From Seriola aureovittata (lineage: Eukaryota > Chordata > Actinopteri > Carangiformes > Carangidae): a DNA stretch of 64,000 nucleotides. Numbering within the stretch: position 1 is the stretch's first letter; each line of letters starts with the position of its first letter. This document shows, piece by piece, positions 43,897-55,986 of this stretch. Under the pieces are notes generated by a model, which had not been told where the DNA came from, searched no databases, and saw only the letters and a program-made list of their open reading frames with translations. The position numbers were made by a program, and so were the translations under genes. Location of the stretch: positions 16,271,992 to 16,335,991 of the forward strand of contig NC_079375.1 of the NCBI RefSeq assembly GCF_021018895.1. Direction: 5' to 3'.

Positions 43897-45949
43897 CTAA
43901 GTGAGTGTTTGCATGCGTCTGACAGAGGGGGAGTAACTGAGAGAGAGGAAGAAAGTTGAAGAGAGAAGGAAAGGGGCAAGAACGAGAGAGAGACAGGGAG
44001 AAGGAGACCCAGTAAATGGAGGGATTTTACTTGTCGATGTAGTAAAAGTAAGTAACTTCCTACTTTATTAAGGCTTTGGGAGATTACGTGTGATTGCCCT
44101 GTAATGTTTTTCATTCTTTTCAGGAGTTAAAACCGTCTGTGTGGATGATACTAAGATAAATGGGCAGAAAGTGTTTTCATAGCGATAATAACTGGCTATA
44201 TATCAGACTCAAGTACGAATTTTTCCATGTTTTTTGTAAACATTTGTTCCTTCGTAGAGTGCAAAAACTGTCTGAATAACGGCAGGACGTACATCTGGTA
44301 AAATACAGAGCTAGAGCTCGAGAACCGTCAGAGCTTTTAACTCTAGCCTTTACTCCCTCTTCTCCTCTCTTTGTCCGTCTCCTCACCACCTCTGCCCTCC
44401 TCCCACTGGCCTCTCCGGGCTTCCTCTTGGTGGTGTGTCTGTGGTTGGGGCAATGATGAGGAATGTTGTTGTTGTGACTTAGAGGGATTCAGTGTGGCTC
44501 AGACAGTAGCTCACACACACAAGTATGTGCGTACATGCAAGCATGCGCAACACAGACAGATGTGTGGCAGATTGCATTGTTGAGACTTAAAATCCCCATG
44601 GTAGCCCTGCTGCAGGTAGACTGTCAATTTCTGTCTGGCAGGAGCCTGAGGAACGTGCTGTTGTTGTCAATGTGAATATAGTAGGCAATAATGCCAAAGA
44701 TCACACTGCTGTCTCTGCGTACAGTTGTATATGCATGTGAATTCAGGTGCAAATTGCTCTGCATGAATGTGCGTTGCCTATGATCTAGGATCTGCCCTAC
44801 AGACAGGATTATGTGCATGGCTGAATATTCGCTGACAGGTTAAGCCTTTATTACACGAGGGGCTTCTCTGTATGTTCCTACTGTGTTATGACCACATTTC
44901 AACCCCTCTGAGCAACAGTTTGACACAGCTTTGGCTGAGTAAGACACCTTCCACTTAACAATATTTCAAGCTAAGCTAAAATGAATTGACTTCAACAACT
45001 GTGGGAGACTCAGTTCTTTATTACACCAGTAATTGAATTTAATTGAGTCTTTAACTCGCCATACAACATATCAAGCAACCAGTAATAATTTTAGGCTTCT
45101 GTTTTCAGACATTTCAGTATAGAGACTACAAAACCACCAGTGTTCACCTGTATCTGAACTACACAACACTCCTAATCAGCAGGGCAAGTAGCATGTGGAG
45201 CTGCTGTTTGTGGAGTCAGTAATAAGCATCTGGTTATTTCTTTGTTGTTCTGTCCAGAAGTACACATGTCAACACAAGCCTTGCCCTTGTTTTTCTTCAC
45301 CCAAGGTGCATCAGCCCCTGCTCACAGCCCTGACATCTTAAAACTCTCCGTCTGTAAAATAGAGACAGGCAGTTGTAACATGAAATAATACATTCCAGCC
45401 CATACAGTCTTTTTCTCTCACTCACAGTCTCTTTCTGTCACTCTTTCTGTATCAATGTGACTGGGTCTGTTTGCCTCAGTATATTAAGAAACAAGCCTCT
45501 ACACAAGTCAGAGAATGTGGGTATGCTACATGCATTAGCATCATTGGCCCTCTATTAAAATGTTTGCCTAAATGAAAATTATAAAGATAACTAATGCAGA
45601 AGATAAAACTGGTCACTGGCTTCGTATGTGTGCATGTAATATGCTGATAAAAAAGCTAAACGTAGGTGCTGTGTGTGCCTTGTGATAATTGGCATATATG
45701 ATTAGACATTCATGTGTATGCTCAGGAATTAAAAAGATTCTGTTCTATATGTATTTAAATAAATAACATGACATTAATTACACAAAACGGCTAGAATGTA
45801 TTTGGAAAAGAAATTCATTTTTTTCATTGGCCCACAGTATATATTACTGTCTGTAAATTTTCATTGTCGCCCGAGGGATAACAACTAGGTTTAACCATAT
45901 GTGTATATACACAGATGGATGCAAATAAAATGGGAAAAAGCAACACAAA

Positions 45950-46215
45950 CAGCATCTTAGTAAGGTGTTGATCCACCATGATCTGCAGCTTAATTTCAGT
46001 ATAGCATAAATTTTGCTAAACTCTAATGGAGGGATAAACATCATTCCTCCAAAAGATATTGCCTCATCTAATATCCCCATTCAAAATCCCACAGGTGTTC
46101 TATTAGGTTGAGATCTGATGACTATTAAGTTTATAGATTTACATTGTTTTAATACTCACCAGTTGTTCACTTGCTATGCTTCTTCACTTATTGATTCAGA
46201 TTTTTCTGAAATGTG
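45950..46215 (+). mobile_element. Degraded copy of a teleost interspersed repeat
   Basis: Phrases such as TAAGGTGTTGATCCACCATG, ATTCCTCCAAAAGATATTGC, AGGTGTTCTATTAGGTTGAG and ATCTGATGACT resemble a repeat I recall from many bony fish genomes (GTGTTCAATTGGGTTGAGATCTGGTGACT type). The copy is diverged and its ends are not clear, so class and limits are uncertain. It has no coding capacity. Confidence 0.55.
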
Positions 46216-46478
46216 TCACCTGCCTGTATATGTACAAATCACGTCTCAGCACGTTGGTGCTGAGAACATAAATTTGAGCCAATGAGCCACTCATTAAACC
46301 GTAAGGACAGCCATTATCGTCGCTGCCCGCTGACTTCACCACATCCTTATACATACATATGCACACAAAGATGCAGTGTTGCACACAGTCAGATATTCAC
46401 CACAGCTTAAGAATACTCAGTGTCAGGACACATAGAGGTTTGTGTGTTTTGTATAGGTTTGCATTTGTGTGTCTTGTC

Positions 46479-46482
<4 letters not shown>

Positions 46483-46529
<47 letters not shown>
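46483..46529. repeat. (GT)n microsatellite
   Basis: About 23 GT units in the probable mbnl 5' intron. Confidence 0.95.
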
Positions 46530-46531
<2 letters not shown>

Positions 46532-49250
46532 ATAGCTCTGTCCATGTATGCTAAACAAGAGATCGTATTGTCTACAAAGGTTTGCTCTCAGAGGAATCAA
46601 TAGGCTTTGTTTCTTGTGTGTTCCTTGCCTAAGACTCTTTTAGAACCGCGTTATTTAATCCGATGACAAATAAGTCAGTAAAACTAATAGTTGAGAGGAG
46701 ATGATGACTTGACGATGACGCTAGGGAGAATGGTAACAATACTAACTATGGTCAGGACTACTGTGTAACTACTGTGTGGAGCATGGACGTCTGTATCAGC
46801 TGTGTGTCATCAATAAACTTTATTCATAACATCCAAACTCAAAAATAAGATGTTAAACAAACAGTGTATTAGTTGCCCTAACCCTGACCCTTAGATTCAT
46901 TTTAAGCAGACCTTACTTGGTGAGATCTCTGAACAATATGAAAGGTGGCATAGAAGAGCTATGGTGTATAGGGTAGCAGCCATTAGTCAGTGAGGAGAAC
47001 ATGCTCACATGTCAGTGTATGCACTAGTGTGTATGTGTTTACGTAAAGGTCAGTGAGGGCAGCATTGACATGCTATAACCTGAGCACATGGAGCGGCAGC
47101 AGCGAGGCCTAGGGTGTTGCATTTCCAGCGTCCTCCACTGAGATGACCTGTCTCAGCACACTGTCACCCTGACTACACCTCTGTCAATATGCTGAAACCA
47201 CTCCTTTTACTGAACAGCAGCAAACCAAAGGAGATGAACGGCTCTTTCTCTGCAGTCAAAGCTGAAAAAAAAAAAAAAAACGCGCTAGAAGCTGTGGTTT
47301 GTCGGTTAGCTCCCGGGCGCCATAGCAGATATTTCAATATAGAAGTAGCATATCTTTATTTATTATCTCCACTCATACTGCATCAGTTCGCCCCAGTGTA
47401 TTTTTTCTTATGTGAGCATGCAGTGCCTCCAATAACATGACCTGTGCTGAAGGTCCATGTCCATGCTGAACTAGACAGTTAATATAGCTTAAGTCATTTT
47501 TCAGGAAGTCTTATCATAACTGTGAACCACACCCTCTTCCTTGTTGTTTCTTGCAGTTGGTCATAATGACAACTTTAAGACCAGCCCAGATTAGTATGTT
47601 GCTTTGATTGTACTAACTTTTCAATCAGTTGAGACATGTCTTCATAACAAAACATCTCTCTCTGTCCAAGAAAACCTCATAATGTCAGAGCACCATCCAT
47701 CACAGTCCACCAAGCAAATCACTGGCAGGTTTTATGCATAGTTTGCGCTTTGGTGAAGGTGAAGGGTGGATTTCGACAGCGTTGAGAACAGATTTGTTGT
47801 TTGACTCATTACCAAGAGAAAGGAAAAGACGGGCAGGCTTGTTTTTCATGTCAGAAACTGTCTGAGCCGTTGAGGCATATGCGGGCGTCACATGACCATG
47901 AGCCGATGCTGATGTGCTAATATTGAAGACATACTTCCTCTTCTTGCAACCACGTAATGTTTCTACCACGTGTCCAAAAGGGTTATAGGAAGCATACAGT
48001 CTCTCTTGCTGGTTCTCTCGCTATCTCCTCTTCCTCCAGTGTGGTTGACCTTGCACCAGCTTGCAAGACCTTGGAATCTGAGGGAGTGCTGATGAGGGTG
48101 CTGGAAGAGAACGCAAGACAGACAGTGACATTGAAGGCACAAAGACACAAGCATGGAAGGAGTTGAGGGAGGTGGAAAGAACAGGAATACCAAAGAAGTC
48201 AAGGATCCACTGGTTAAAACAGAATAACGTCTGGTTAGAGGAAAGGAGTAGATCATATTAAACAGTCATCTATTTTAAATGGATGCCTCGGAGACAAAGA
48301 GCACTGACAGTTCAAGTGGAATTAGATAGAGGGAGTGGCATACTGACATGAAAGACCATTGAGATGAAGAAATCAATAGGGGAAGGATGGCCATGTCCAG
48401 ACATGATGGATCATGATGAGCCCTCATTATCACTCTGGCACTGTCTTACACCATACTACATTGTCTCTCTCTCATACAGATGTCTGTTCGTCTATCTCTA
48501 ATAGAAACCATAGAAACTTATGTATCAAGTCATCACATTCTCTCATATGATTGAAGACAGCCCCTGGCGCCTTCAATTTAAAAAAAAATTCTATATACAG
48601 TATATAATAGGTGTCTCTGTTTCTCATTAGTTCATTTCCAGCTGTGGCTTGAGTTCAGTCTGATGAATTCAGAAAAGGTCGTTACTCACCTGAATTTAAC
48701 TTATGAAAAAGTATATTTGTGGAGTAATAGTGCGTTGCTTTCAACTCTGTCAGACTGAGCCAGAGAAACAAATACAAGTAACATCAACATTATGAGATAT
48801 TAAAAACACAGGTCCCAGGATATACAGGGTTACACAGAAAGATTAGACTTGGCTGACTTGACATTTTCACAGCAATGAAGACGAAATGATGAATTAGAGT
48901 AAGTTCATGGGAACAGAGGCATGCCCTAAGTAATGAAAACATAAAAATGGCGTATGTTGGACTCGTTTCATTCCAAAACAAGACATTCAGTCCAGTCGCT
49001 TTTGGTCAAAAATGTATTTTGGTATTAAAGGGCTATTAATCTGACAAAGAAACATTACTGCTTCTCATTTAAAAAATAGCAGCATTTAATAAAACGTTAC
49101 GATCTGTCATTTGAAAATATTGAGCAGTGAGGTGATATATCTTCTCATGTTTGTATATTATTGAAAAGGGAATTTATTTTATGTCTAAAGAGCATGTTAT
49201 GGAAGATAATTTGCAGTGTTTGTGTGTTAATGTGTGCACCTGTGTGTGTG

Positions 49251-49256
<6 letters not shown>

Positions 49257-49306
<50 letters not shown>
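49257..49306. repeat. (GT)n microsatellite
   Basis: About 25 GT units preceded by two GTGCACCTGTG units (from about 49233), in the probable mbnl 5' intron. Confidence 0.95.
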
Positions 49307-49307
<1 letters not shown>

Positions 49308-50595
49308 TGAGGGTAGGGCAGTTGTAACATTTCTGTTGCGATTATGCTAGCAATCCAAAGGTCATTTGTAGCAGTGATGCTATTTTTGCTATCGTACGGG
49401 TCATCCAAGGTGAAACTAAGCAGTTTCCTCCTTCACTCTCTCTCTCTCTCTCTCCAACATATATCCATGTTGCTGGGTCATCATGACCTGGGCTGCGCTG
49501 CTGCAGGGCTCTGATGTAGCGTGTTGCAGTGTTGCAGTGCTGTAAAGTTAGCAGTGGTTCGTAGGATTGCTGAAGGGGCACATGCTGTTCTGGGAAAAGC
49601 GATTTCTCTACACAGGGTGTGGTGAGTTACCCTGCCTGTGCGATAAGAGCAGAATGGGCCCCTGGGAGCCCAATCATTCAAATTCCCCTAGCAAACCCTG
49701 TACAATGGATTCACCAAAAATAGAACCACTGGCAGCATTACAAAATTCTCAACAAAAAAACAACCCATGATTTCTTCTGCATGTAATAAATGGGGCATTA
49801 TAAAAGTGAAATAATAAGCATTATATTATCACAGCAGACAGGTTCACAAGTGTGTGAGATCATTGCAACATGGCCTTTCATCATAGGTTGTTTGTCTTCA
49901 AGAAATTTATCATCTGTTCACGAGGAATCAAGAAGTCATAGCAGAGTTATTAGTTCAGTCTGTCTCTCTCTTTCTCTCTTTCCCCAGTAGCAGGCAGGTC
50001 AGCCTCCTCTTTGCTCCTCCCCCTGTTCTCACCTGGCGTTCAGCCCAGAATGTTGCTGCAACCTTACTAGCTCTCATTGGTCCCAACTCTCACACCTCTT
50101 CGCAAGAAGGGAAATGACTAACCTCTTCTCCCTCATGCCCTGCCTTGACTTCCCCCTTGCTTTCACTCTCTTCCTTTCTTTCACCTCTAAACACATTTTC
50201 AATGGCCGGCTTTGCTGTACTCAAATGTAAGTGATACAGGATTTGATCTGATTTTCCTGCATCGACCAGAAGAGGTGGAAAGTTGTGAATGGCTGCTTTG
50301 TGCATATCTGTGTGTGTGTTTGTGTGTGGCGTGGCGTGATGAGCGTGTGTGCGCACTATGTGTGTTTAGAGCGCAGGGCGGGTGAAAGTATTATTTGTTT
50401 TAGCTGACACCCCTGCATTTCTGACATTTTTACATATTCTTCATTCCCACAGCTGCAAGGCTTAGTGGCATGACTTTAAAAAACACTGCAGGTCAGAACC
50501 TCCTGTGAAAGATAAATGAGTGAGAAAATAAAGGTGAAAGCTTTCTTTGGACGTGTATCGTCAGACTAATCTTTCTTTCTGTCTTTCTTTCTTTT

Positions 50596-50598
<3 letters not shown>

Positions 50599-50636
<38 letters not shown>
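50599..50636 (+). repeat. (CT)n tract forming the polypyrimidine tract of the mbnl exon acceptor
   Basis: About 19 CT units end in CCCCAG at 50636-50641. This is an unusually long uninterrupted pyrimidine tract next to a splice acceptor and would be a strong PTB-type binding site in RNA. Confidence 0.8.
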
Positions 50637-50638
<2 letters not shown>

Positions 50639-50641
50639 CAG

Positions 50642-51513
50642 AGGAAGTGCCTTCCCTGATGTCTGCTGCAGCTTTGACCTGCTTCTACAGCTGAAGCTCC
50701 ACCCTCCCTCCCCCCCGCCTCGCTCGCTTGCTGCCACAGTAACACGAGTACAAGGACAGCAACCACACCCTCCTCGCAGCCTACGCTCCGGCCCACTCGT
50801 CCATTCACCATCATCACCATCCACTCCTCGCGGCAGGGCTCCAGCCTCAGCTCTCCTCACCAGACGGCCTCGCTGCCAACTGCTCTCCACCAGCTGACCA
50901 GCCTTACCACAGCAGCCCGATACACCACCAGGCCCACGCAGCATCTCACCCACCTTGCCTTTAACCTTCGCCTTCGACCCTCTAAGCCTCCACTGGGTCC
51001 TCAGTGTCCTTAACCTACCTGTAGCAGGCTACACCCAGACTATCACCTTTGTTGCCTGCTTCACTGCACCGAACCAGAGGGCTCTCAGTTTGGCCTGTCC
51101 ATCTGTTTGCCACCTTGGCTTATGAATGCTGTAGATGAGACTGTTCAGCAAGCAATAAACAGTGAAAGAGAAAAGTCAAGCCAAGAGTGGCAACTTAATT
51201 GTTAGGCTAAGTCATCTCCCGGATATAATCCCTTTGTCAGTGGTTGTTGGATCAGGAAAATGATCCAATAGCATCCCCAGCGAAACGTTGTGCTGTAACA
51301 TTTCACTTTGGACAAGGAGCCGTCTCAATCAATAGGAGCTTCTCTTTCTTTCTGAGTATTTCATTTCAGCTTCACACACGAGTGTCACAGACTTTAACCG
51401 CACCAACAAAAAAAACAAAAAGAGACCTTAAAGTTGTGGATTAAAACACTAGAGGTACTTTATTCACATTTAAACAGATCTCAGCTTGGAATACCTTTTA
51501 CCAGCGTGTTACC
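50642..51513 (+). other. Probable 5'UTR part of the mbnl start-codon exon
   Basis: The acceptor at 50640-50641 opens an 872-base leader continuous with the mbnl start codon. A long leader in the start-codon exon is known for MBNL genes. Its first 100 bases are C-rich and hold eight YGCY motifs (50648-50735). An alternative acceptor (TTTAAACAG) near 51477 would give a much shorter leader. Confidence 0.5.
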
Positions 51514-51687
51514 ATGGCGATGAACATAGCACATATTCGTGACACAAAGTGGCTGACACTGGAGGTATGTAGGGAGTTCCAGAGGGGTACGTGCTCACGC
51601 TCCGACCAGGAGTGCAAGTTCGCTCATCCGGCCAAGAGCTGTCAGGTGGACAACGGACGGGTCATCGCTTGCTTCGACTCACTCAAG
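51514..51687 (+). CDS. mbnl2: Muscleblind-like splicing regulator, first coding exon (partial gene)
   Basis: 58 codons, ending FDSLK at a GTAAGA donor, which is where the first coding exon ends in MBNL genes. MBNL proteins bind YGCY RNA through paired CCCH zinc fingers and control alternative splicing and RNA localisation. Here [20 protein letters not shown] leads into the first finger: Cys19, Cys27, Cys34, His38 (C-x7-C-x6-C-x3-H), complete. The second finger (GRCSRENCKYLHPP-type) must be in the next exon, which I could not find before the window ends. Residues fit no one mammalian paralogue. SRSD.ECKFAHP is MBNL2-like, AHIRD recalls MBNL3 and CREFQ is shared with MBNL1/3. The family call is firm; mbnl2 is the best guess only. 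Confidence 0.93.
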
Positions 51688-53045
51688 GTAAGAAACAGGA
51701 GGAGGTGAACAGGATGTCCGGAGGTCAGAGTTCAGACAGAGACATAGGCCACAGATAAGAGACTGAGCACATTCAGTCTGACAGGTAGTTTAAGGGAATG
51801 TATGGAGTTACAAACTGGAAATATCAGTAGTTTATAGTTAACATCATATGTTAGAGTGCACCATCTGCCCAGGGCATGTGCTGTCTTTGGTCCCACCTTC
51901 TTCTGGTCAGGTGACTGGAACGTGTGATCAAGGGCACAGAAAGGAGGGGGTGTTCAGCTTTTTAGATTCAGGAAACAGAAGTCAGGCGTTTCTAACACAG
52001 TACTGTGGAATTTTCTAGGGCAGACTGAAGTATCTTGACTGGTGTTTACTGCATTTAGTTCAAACAGGAGTCATTTAGGAGTTAGTTGCACTTCCAACTG
52101 ATTACATTGTACATAAACACAGTTGTATGAATTTACAACATCAGCACAGACCCTCTGGAAGTGATAAACATTGCCATGTGCCAGCTTTTGAATAGGAAAA
52201 CACAAATGAATCGGCTGTCACATGTACAAACTCATGGATGCCCTGAGCACAACACGTCTCAACAGCTAGCAAGGAACGAGGCGATAGCATCATCATGAAG
52301 CTCTCACCCAGTCAAACCACTTCCTGTGTAGAGGCCTAGGGGCAGTTAGAGGGGGTTTCTGTGTGTTTGTATGTGCGCATGTGTGTTTTAGAGCAAAGTT
52401 GGGGGCAGATTTGGGGCACCGTATGCAGTAATTTTCCATTTGTAGACGGCAGCAGGAAGGCAAACACCTCTTTTTCTTTCACTCCCTCATTCTCACTCTT
52501 TCACAATCTGTCTTTTTATCAGAGCACAGGATCTCTAGAGATGGGTGGACCTCAACCCAAATTTTCCAGCACAGACATATACACACACAGGTTTTTTACT
52601 TCTGTTTGTATTCTGCCCCTGCAGACATTGGTGACTCGTGGTCATTGGCAGTGTGTGAGCAGGGCAGGGTTATGATGAGGACAGCGTGTGTGAGTCGACT
52701 CAGAGAACAGTGTTTATAACCAGATGTGGACAGAAGAACATTGTCAGGCCCATGCCTTACTCTTCCCAAGTTTCCTCACGATCTGCTAACGCCTTGCATG
52801 TGTGTGTGTATGTTTGTCAAAATGACAAGCTAAATTAAATAATAATTCTTGACTCCTACTTTTATAGTTTTGGGCATCATTCCTATCGATGGGAACTGCC
52901 ACCATCATACTTCCTTATTTCAGAGATTTTACAATTTAATTGAAAAATCTGGGAATGTGGCTACTTTGCTAAAAAAGAATCTTGACAGGGCAAGAGGCAC
53001 AAGCAGTCATACGATCAGACTGGTTTTAAGTATGTAAATAATATT

Positions 53046-53073
53046 ATACTTAAATAATATCATATTTAAGTAT
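53046..53073. repeat. Perfect 11-base inverted repeat with 6-base spacer
   Basis: ATACTTAAATA and its exact reverse complement TATTTAAGTAT. AT-rich hairpin. It may be part of a degraded element, since related TAAGTAT words occur on both sides. Confidence 0.8.
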
Positions 53074-54047
53074 GATGTATCATACTTAGCATAGTTTTAC
53101 AATGCAATAAGTGATTATAGCAAACATTTCTGATGTACTCATTTGTGGTTTTACATCCTCATAAAGAAGTAAATAATCTGGCTAAACTGTTGGTTTGTTT
53201 ACAACTGGTGATATGACCTGATTCATCATTTCACTGATGTTGCTGTTTTCCTAGATCTCAGAAATTAATTGGCTGTGTAAAATGTTATAATAATCAATAA
53301 AATTGTGGCCAAAACTACAAAAGGAAGTCCTAAGTCGAAAGAAACTGGAATCCTTCAGCAGCAATGAAACTGCTACAAAAGCACGACGCACAAGTGTCCT
53401 CCTGATTATCTGGACCTCACAGGCCCCTTAGTTCAATACGGTGACCACATTCACCGACAAAACAGTGGAACTTTTATCTACAGGTGGAGGGATCTCGATA
53501 CGTGAACATATGTTTAAATTGTCATTCATGCTGAGGTCGAGGTCAGCCACTGGAAAGGAGTAGCTGGCAGATATATGGAACTATTTGAAGGAACCCAGGG
53601 GCCTATTTTAGTAGTTTGGACTCATTTTCCACTAGGACTTTTGTATTAATGGAGATGGGTGATACTTTTTTTAACCAATCGCCCCATTTTTTCCACTGGT
53701 AATGAAAAACAGAGCAGGTCTCTAAAACCCACAGTGGAAAAAACAGCAGGAGAGAGCGCAAGAGAAAGAGAAAGAAAGGAAGAATGGAGGAAATCTAAAA
53801 CGAAGGCTGTTGCTGTATTTGCATACATACACCAGCAGATAAGACCTAAAGATAAAACATATAAGCACAGACACCTTCACCACGTTGTGACAGTTCTACC
53901 ATTTCATAAACCCACAAACACGTTCACTGACAAAAATCACTTGTCCTACTTCACTGTCACACAGGTTGAGTTGTTGAAATAGGACAAATTCTCAATTTAG
54001 TTGTGTTACATGAAACCACATCACTCCCCATGACTAGTCTTGCACCC

Positions 54048-54048
<1 letters not shown>

Positions 54049-54072
<24 letters not shown>
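54049..54072. repeat. (CA)n microsatellite
   Basis: About 12 CA units in the mbnl intron. Confidence 0.85.
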
Positions 54073-54080
<8 letters not shown>

Positions 54081-55391
54081 ATAATGCACCCTCTTGGACA
54101 CATGTGCACACACTTTCTGTCCATGAGAGAGGATCGACCTTCTTTTCGAGAAGTGTATAATTAGAACAGGTCTCACATGATCGCCAGTGCATAGCTGAGC
54201 AGGTCACACCCAAACCCAGTCATTTCCCCAACAGCCACTCTCTCTCTTTCTGTCGTCTTTTTTACATGGCACACACACTCGCACACGCACACACAAACAT
54301 GGGTCCTGCACTAAACCATGCTTGTAGAGTGCATGCTGAGGGAATTAGAGAAGGGAATATATTTGTACCAGAAACAGCAGGACCAGTTAAATTGCAATTT
54401 TTCATGGGAAGATGTTCATAACACTAATCAGATGTGGATGATATAAGCCTCAAGCAAGACAATCAGTCAGAACCGAGTTTTCATCTAGGTCACAGAATTA
54501 AAAGAGTTGCGGTGTGTGTGCCTGTGTTCGCGCAAGTACAATATACATGCATGTGTGGGTGTTCACTGGCCTTAGACTTGGCCTTAACCCCAGAGTTCAG
54601 CCCTTTGTGTTGCCTGTGTATCTGCTTGGTGCAGCACAGACAGCTCAGCTATGTCAAAGTGGGGTAAATATTTGGAGAAGGATAATGGCTGCCTGGACTC
54701 CCTGATTTAAAGTCAGCTTTGTAACTTTGTGTATTAATGATTAACTACTCAGCAGACAGGTTAGCAATGATACGCTGATACTAAATCTGTTTTAAACGGC
54801 TCTTATTTACAGCTAAGTATTTAGACCTGCATTAGTATAAAGGCAACATAATAACTGATGAGACAGGTGGAAAAGTGTGATGCAGCATGTGATCCTCTGA
54901 GCTGCACAGTGACTGACAAAAATATAAATAGGAGGGTTTAAAATGCACGTGATATGTTGAGGAAGTAACCTACTTTAATGTTCGGTAGTTGTAATCACAT
55001 GTGCTCTCTACGTCTTTCACTAAAGCATTCCTAATTAGATTGGAGTTTAATAGTCAACAGAAGCAAGTGAGCTAATGCATGCCTCATTAGTTTATACTAG
55101 AATGAGTTGGAGATAATATAGCTTACTCTCTACAGTAAATGAACTGTAAGCTCCACCCCACCCACACAGAGGAAAACTGCCATCTTATTTCATGTGCTGT
55201 ACCATCCTACAAGCCTATTCTAGTCCACTTCTTCTTCACTCCTTTTCCTTTCCTCCGTTGGTTGTTTTCATTCTCCTCCCATCTTGGTAGCTCCTTCTGC
55301 TTGATTTCCCGCTCAGTCTGGTTTTTGCCTCATTTACTTCAGGCCACACCCATCCCTGGACAGGGTGGTTCACATTACACCCTGGTAGACC

Positions 55392-55428
<37 letters not shown>
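55392..55428. repeat. (CA)n microsatellite
   Basis: About 18 CA units in the mbnl intron, 275 bases before a long GT tract on the same strand. Confidence 0.93.
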
Positions 55429-55431
<3 letters not shown>

Positions 55432-55701
55432 AACTCATACGTGATGAATATAGGGGCTGGAGTGACATCAGCTGTGACCTTGTGTGAACTTGTGTGAACC
55501 AGCAGCGGCAGGTCTTTGTTTACGGCCCAACACTCCGGTCCATGTTGTAAAAACAAGGAGTGGTAACTGTCTAGCATAGAGAAGTAATAGTCTGATCACA
55601 CACACAGTAACACACAACATAGACCTTGTACTTTGTCCACCTGCAAGCCTGACACACCCACTGTCATCATGTCTGAGTTCTGAAAAAAAGAGAGAGTGTG
55701 A

Positions 55702-55703
<2 letters not shown>

Positions 55704-55780
<77 letters not shown>
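55704..55780. repeat. (GT)n microsatellite, long and pure
   Basis: About 38 uninterrupted GT units. In the mbnl transcript this is (GU)n, and with the CA tract at 55392 it could pair in pre-mRNA. Confidence 0.95.
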
Positions 55781-55784
<4 letters not shown>

Positions 55785-55892
55785 ATCTGTGTTCGTGGTG
55801 CTGTTCCAGCGGGTTTCTTTGTGTTACTACACTGTTCTGAGCCAAGATTACATTCCTGCAGAGCAGAGGGCGGGTAAATACCTCTTATTTAT

Positions 55893-55951
55893 CTCTCTCT
55901 GTCTCTCTCTCTCTGTGTCTCTGTGTCTCTCTCTCTCTCTCTCTCTCTTGC

Positions 55952-55982
<31 letters not shown>
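55893..55982. repeat. (CT)n microsatellite, interrupted
   Basis: About 90 bases of CT with GTCT and TTGCTCA interruptions. Confidence 0.9.

Positions 55983-55986
<4 letters not shown>

Larger units (their letters stand above)
43042..50641 (+). other. Probable mbnl 5' intron, no other gene seen
   Basis: If 43041 splices to 50642 this is one 7.6 kb intron. It has several GT tracts (43807-43893, 46483-46529, 49257-49306), a CT tract (50599-50636) just before the acceptor, and a degraded interspersed repeat (about 45950-46215). A minus-strand frame at 47700-47969 is open for 89 codons but resembles nothing I know. Confidence 0.4.

Noticed and set aside
43563..44114. 183-codon minus-strand frame
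   Set aside because: Its core is a Thr-His run from the GT tract and its flanks have no recognisable domain.
47700..47969. 89-codon minus-strand frame, moderately complex
   Set aside because: Not simple repeat, but no known motif, no splice context and an overlapping frame on the other strand; not enough to call a gene.
53659..53982. 107-codon Lys/Glu-rich + strand frame
   Set aside because: Composition-driven by an AGAGAAAG tract; no coiled-coil periodicity or homology.
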